A stretch of 64,000 nt of DNA from Trichobilharzia regenti (taxonomy: Eukaryota > Platyhelminthes > Trematoda > Strigeidida > Schistosomatidae): positions 88,320,721 to 88,384,720 of the forward strand of contig OX235263.1 in the NCBI GenBank assembly GCA_944472135.2. The letters run 5' to 3'. Positions 61,235 through 64,000 of this stretch are shown here, piece by piece. The notes below the pieces were generated by a model. It worked only from the letters and a program-made list of their open reading frames with translations, did no database searches and had not been told where the DNA came from. Made by a program: the position numbers and the translations under genes. Each line of letters opens with the position of its first letter. Positions within the stretch are counted from its first letter, which is position 1.

Positions 61235-61375
61235 ACAGTGGTGGTTTGTGCAGAATAATATGGTACAACATGATTGCTTATTTCGTTGGCTTCTATTCTG
61301 CTCAGCTGGTTGCTTACAGGCTAAATCAATTATGGGGTTTATGTACATAAAAGTTTTAACATACTTGCAAATTTT
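61235..61375. repeat. Unclassified repeat shared with 43905-44025
   Basis: TTGTGCAGAATAATATGG, GATTGCTTATTTCGTTGGCT, GGTTGCTTACAGGC, ACATACTTGCA in the same order as the other copy. No coding. Confidence 0.5.
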
Positions 61376-61736
61376 TGTCTCATGATACCAGTTGACAGAA
61401 AATTCTACAATTAGTGAACAGTGCTGAGAAAATTGCGCTTATATAGTCTTTACGCAGGTAGTTCAAGTTAAAACAAAATAAATGTATGTATGCATGCATA
61501 CAGTGGTAAGGGAGTTATGCAATAAAGACGATAGATGCGTAAGACGCTGAGTGACTAATAAATTAGGGAACTATGTACTTAGTTCAACTCAAGTCATAGA
61601 AACGAGAGACAAGCAAAGTTACATTCTGTCAAATGGCTGAGGTTAAAGCGAGAGATTACGTAATTGAATGAAGGAGAGAATAAAGACATCTAATTACCAG
61701 ACAGGGCAGGGAAATTTTTATTTTTGATTTTTATTT

Positions 61737-61915
61737 TTGATTTACAGCTTGATTCCACACTGTATTTTCGGTACAAGTATGGAATTTTCAGCATGGATAT
61801 CGGTGGCCCAAATTTTGCAGGCCGACCATAGATATCAGGTGTGCGCCGGCGTGGGCTCGAACCCCGGACCATGTGCATGGTCGGCGAGAGTCCTAACCAC
61901 TGTGCCACCGACGCA
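61737..61915 (-). mobile_element. Family D SINE, complete
   Basis: The reverse complement starts GTCGGTGGCACAGTGGTTAG (A-box), then GGGGTTCGAGCCCACG (B-box), then CGCACACCTGATATCTATGG, GGCCTGCAAAATTTGGGCC and TGAAAATTCCATACTTGTAC, ending in a T-rich TTTTGATTTTTA stretch. It shares its head with family C. The two opposed open frames here are shadows. Confidence 0.8.
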
Positions 61916-61929
61916 CTAATAACTGCCTC

Positions 61930-62540
61930 TTTCTGAAAACACACACGAATCAGGTTTCAGGCGTTTGATAGAAATTGCTTCGACAAACTTGAGGAGAATC
62001 GAGCTCCTTTGTCTATTGGTAATTCTAAAGGATTTCGTGACTTCCACCTCATGATGCGTATCGAGGAGATGTCCGGTAATAGAGCTATCATGAAATTTCG
62101 TTCTGTTGAGACGTAGGCTTTTCGGTACATGTTCATAAGATCGGAGGTGTGCCCTTCTTCTTTCTGTTCTACCACTATAATTGCTCCCATAGATACACGT
62201 ACATTTGTATACGCAGTTGGATTTAACATAGAAGGGTATCTGTCAACTTTTGACTGCACCAAAAAGAATGTTGTTTGATGGATGGGAACCAACTTTGCTG
62301 CAGGATAAACGCTGGTTAGCAACGTACTCAGTCTTCTGTTGACCTGTGCTGCAATTTTTTCACCTTTAAAATCTAGTTGAATGAAGACAGGCTTTTTTCA
62401 ACTGTGATTTGTTTGGCATTTGATCCTTCACATCTTCCACATTTGTTTTTCAACACCTTTTCGAGAAGTGTAAGTTCTTCCTATAGTTCCTCTGCAGAGC
62501 ATATTCTCCTCGCTCTATAGTAGAGAGTCTTGACTTGTGC
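61930..62540 (-). pseudogene. PLE connector and GIY-YIG region
   Basis: Minus strand: the connector is decayed (ALQRNYRKNLHFSKRC), then VNRRLSTLLTSVYPAAKLVP, IHQTTFFLVQSKVDRYPSML and NPTAYTNV. After a frameshift the nuclease half reads YSGRTERRRAHLRSYEHVPK, SITGHLLDTHHEVEVTKSF and the end KFVEAISIKRLKPDSCVF. YIG reads YSG. The 121-codon frame 62322-61957 spans the connector in frame and the nuclease out of frame. Confidence 0.75.
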
Positions 62541-62554
62541 TGGTTTATAGCTAT

Positions 62555-62640
62555 TTGGTCCATCGAACAGTATGCTCTTTGGTCCAGTCAAAAGTCGACA
62601 GATACCCTTTTAATGTTATCTGCATTTGTGTATACAAGAA
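62555..62640 (+). pseudogene. PLE connector scrap, opposed
   Basis: GGTCCAGTCAAAAGTCGACA, GATACCCTTTTAATGTTATC and TTGTGTATACAAG repeat, in plus orientation, the minus-strand block at 62216-62276. It lies head-to-head with the preceding PLE fragment. Confidence 0.65.
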
Positions 62641-62760
62641 GCATATAGCTGGAAGGTCTCGGGTTCGAACTCCCAGTTGGTGTGTACTTCTAAAGGTCGC
62701 AAAAACTAAGGTAAATTGGCTGTCCACTACTCCCAGGTCGTCCTATCTTTTCAGGCAATA
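62640..62760 (+). mobile_element. Family B SINE, diverged
   Basis: GCTGGAAGGTCTCGGGTTCG, AACTCCCAGTTGGTGTGTAC, then TAAGGTAAATTGGCTGTCCA and TACTCCCAGG. B-box and ribozyme flanks are recognisable. The ribozyme core is lost. Confidence 0.55.
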
Positions 62761-62764
62761 ATAT

Positions 62765-63145
62765 TTCACATAGGAGAGTTAAAAGTGGTCAATCAAAACA
62801 TGTCAACAATCAATCGAGTCGTTGACTGTTTATTTGGATCACACATTAAGGTGTAAACCCCCCCCAAGTGCGGATCCTTTTGATCCTTAGAATTAGTGGC
62901 TGGAGATTGTTGATTTTATGCCTTAAAATCGTTCTGTATGGAGTAGAGGTATACAGTCCTTATTATATTTTAGATTTGTTGAATTCTCAGTATTCTGAAG
63001 TACAATTAAACTTATAATATATTTATATTTTTTTTCTTTTCCCTATTTCTATATATGTCTTCTATATAAGTGTGGAGACTTGAATTACTATGCGTTTGTG
63101 AAAAGTACTACATTGAGAATTTAGTTTACTTCTATTTCACTCGTT
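62765..63145. other. Intergenic, nothing recognised
   Basis: AT-rich spacer upstream of the last PLE. Confidence 0.5.
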
Positions 63146-63149
63146 TTAT

Positions 63150-63960
63150 TTTACAATTTAAGAAGAAGGTGAACTGCTCACTAGTGTGTACAAAAAACCA
63201 ACGCATTCTGCTAATAGATATTTAGACTTTAATCCATCTCATCCGTTAAATGTTAAGGCGGGCTTAGTTAAGCGTTTAACAAACCGAGAAGTAGAACTAA
63301 GTAGCACAAAAAGGACCTAAATGATGAAATGAAACAGATAGAAGAGGCGTTGGTGGTAAATAACTGACTATCCTATAAAATTCATTAGGAAGATCGAAAA
63401 AAGCCAAACGAAAAATAAAAATAATTGTGAAACTAGTAGTGATAATAAAGATAAGAGAGAATGTAGGTCATCTACTGTTATACCATATAAAGAAGGGACA
63501 TCTGAGACCCTATGTAGGATTCTGAATAAAGCAGGAATTAGAGTGGCATTCAAACCTGCAAACTCACTCAGGGACAAGCTGTGTAGGTTAAAGGACCCAG
63601 TTGACCCAATTAGACAAAATAATATTATTTACAAAATACCCTGCAATGACTGTGAGTTGTGGTCAACTACATAGGTCAAACTAGTAGGTCAGGGGTAATC
63701 ATATTATCGGAACATAAGAACTTAGCTAAGGTAAGAATGGTTGACCCCGAGAAGATGAGTAATTTAGAAAAAAACCTCAGCAGTTGCAATGCATGAATTA
63801 ACACAAAACCACACAATAGGGTGAGATAGGGTTAAAAGTCTAAAAAGTAATCTAGGTAGGTGGAGAGAGAGGTTGATCACTGAATCCTTGTTCATCGAGT
63901 CTGCATCCAACACATGCACTAGGAATGATACGGAAAATACTATTACCAATCAAATCAAGC
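63150..63960 (+). pseudogene. PLE fragment, RT end, connector and GIY-YIG (PLE-3 family)
   Basis: Broken plus frames: EGELLTSVYKKPTHSANRYL, then HPLNVKAGLVKRLTNREVEL, then QIEEALVVNN, TIPYKEGTSETL, AGIRVAFKPANSLRDKL and IYKIPCNDCELWSTT. The nuclease remainder is VDPEKMSN, HELTQNHTI. It is colinear with 23905-24500 and better preserved. The window ends soon after, so the 3' end may be cut. Confidence 0.82.
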
Positions 63961-64000
63961 GAAAATCAAGTAAGAAATAATGGAACTATATAAATGAAGC

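Noticed and set aside
61737..61944. Opposed frames of 60 and 84 codons
   Set aside because: Both translate the family D SINE. The A and B boxes and the partial copy at 51615 explain the sequence.

Overview
The window looks like a stretch of blood-fluke genome (Schistosoma or a close schistosomatid). The main reason is a tRNA-derived SINE whose body carries the type I hammerhead ribozyme known from the schistosome Sm-alpha repeat: stem I arms GCAG..ATCCAG / CTGGAT..CTGC, stem II GTCC/GGAC and the GAAA box. Supporting signs are many Penelope-like retroelement (PLE) fragments, RTE-type and CR1/jockey-like LINE 3' ends, short Gypsy-like LTRs, and AT-rich spacers full of (TA)n, (ATT)n and (CTAA)n. 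The species cannot be fixed from this sequence. I found no host protein-coding gene, rRNA or genuine tRNA gene. Almost every long open frame is a decayed retroelement frame or a shadow of a repeat.

Layout: 0-6 kb holds SINEs, a LINE 3' end and a PLE scrap. 6.6-8.9 kb is a minus-strand PLE with RT and GIY-YIG parts. 9-13 kb has SINEs, a PLE C-terminus and a CR1-like LINE. 13-18.3 kb has RTE scraps, a large tetranucleotide array and a plus-strand PLE. 18-23 kb has SINEs, a Gypsy-like remnant and an inverted SINE pair with a perfect target-site duplication (TSD). 23-29 kb has microsatellites, two PLEs, RTE scraps and an inverted-repeat element. 29-42 kb is dense SINE territory with an RTE nested in a PLE (31.1-33.2 kb), a PLE at 38 kb and an LTR at 39.9-40.6 kb. 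42.7-43.7 kb is a two-LTR element. 44.2-47 kb has two related PLEs. 47-50 kb has RTE copies. 50-54 kb has a LINE end and SINEs. 54.6-56.1 kb is a PLE. 56-64 kb has SINEs, RTE, a solo LTR and three PLE remnants.

The most interesting signal is a system of hammerhead-bearing SINEs, given working labels here. Family A is Sm-alpha-like. Family B has a monomer of about 431 bp and a second hammerhead in which stem I GTACTG/CAGTAC is followed by a core read as ATGAAGA or CTGAAGA. Family E has a hammerhead-like body with stem II GTGC/GCAC. Many insertions of A and B are not monomers. They are head-to-head inverted pairs or permuted 1.2- to 1.4-unit tandems, and several are bounded by 9-15 bp TSDs, so the rearranged structure was inserted as one event. 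This fits target-primed reverse transcription with twin priming on multimeric (possibly circular) ribozyme RNA, similar to retrozymes. One inverted composite occurs at two loci with the same internal junction, which suggests composites may themselves be mobile or were duplicated. PLE termini here also carry hammerhead-like motifs, so the autonomous and non-autonomous elements may share ribozyme processing.

Family letters, consensus statements and unit lengths come from comparing copies within this window by eye, and boundaries are approximate unless a TSD is given. Hammerhead activity is inferred from sequence pattern only.
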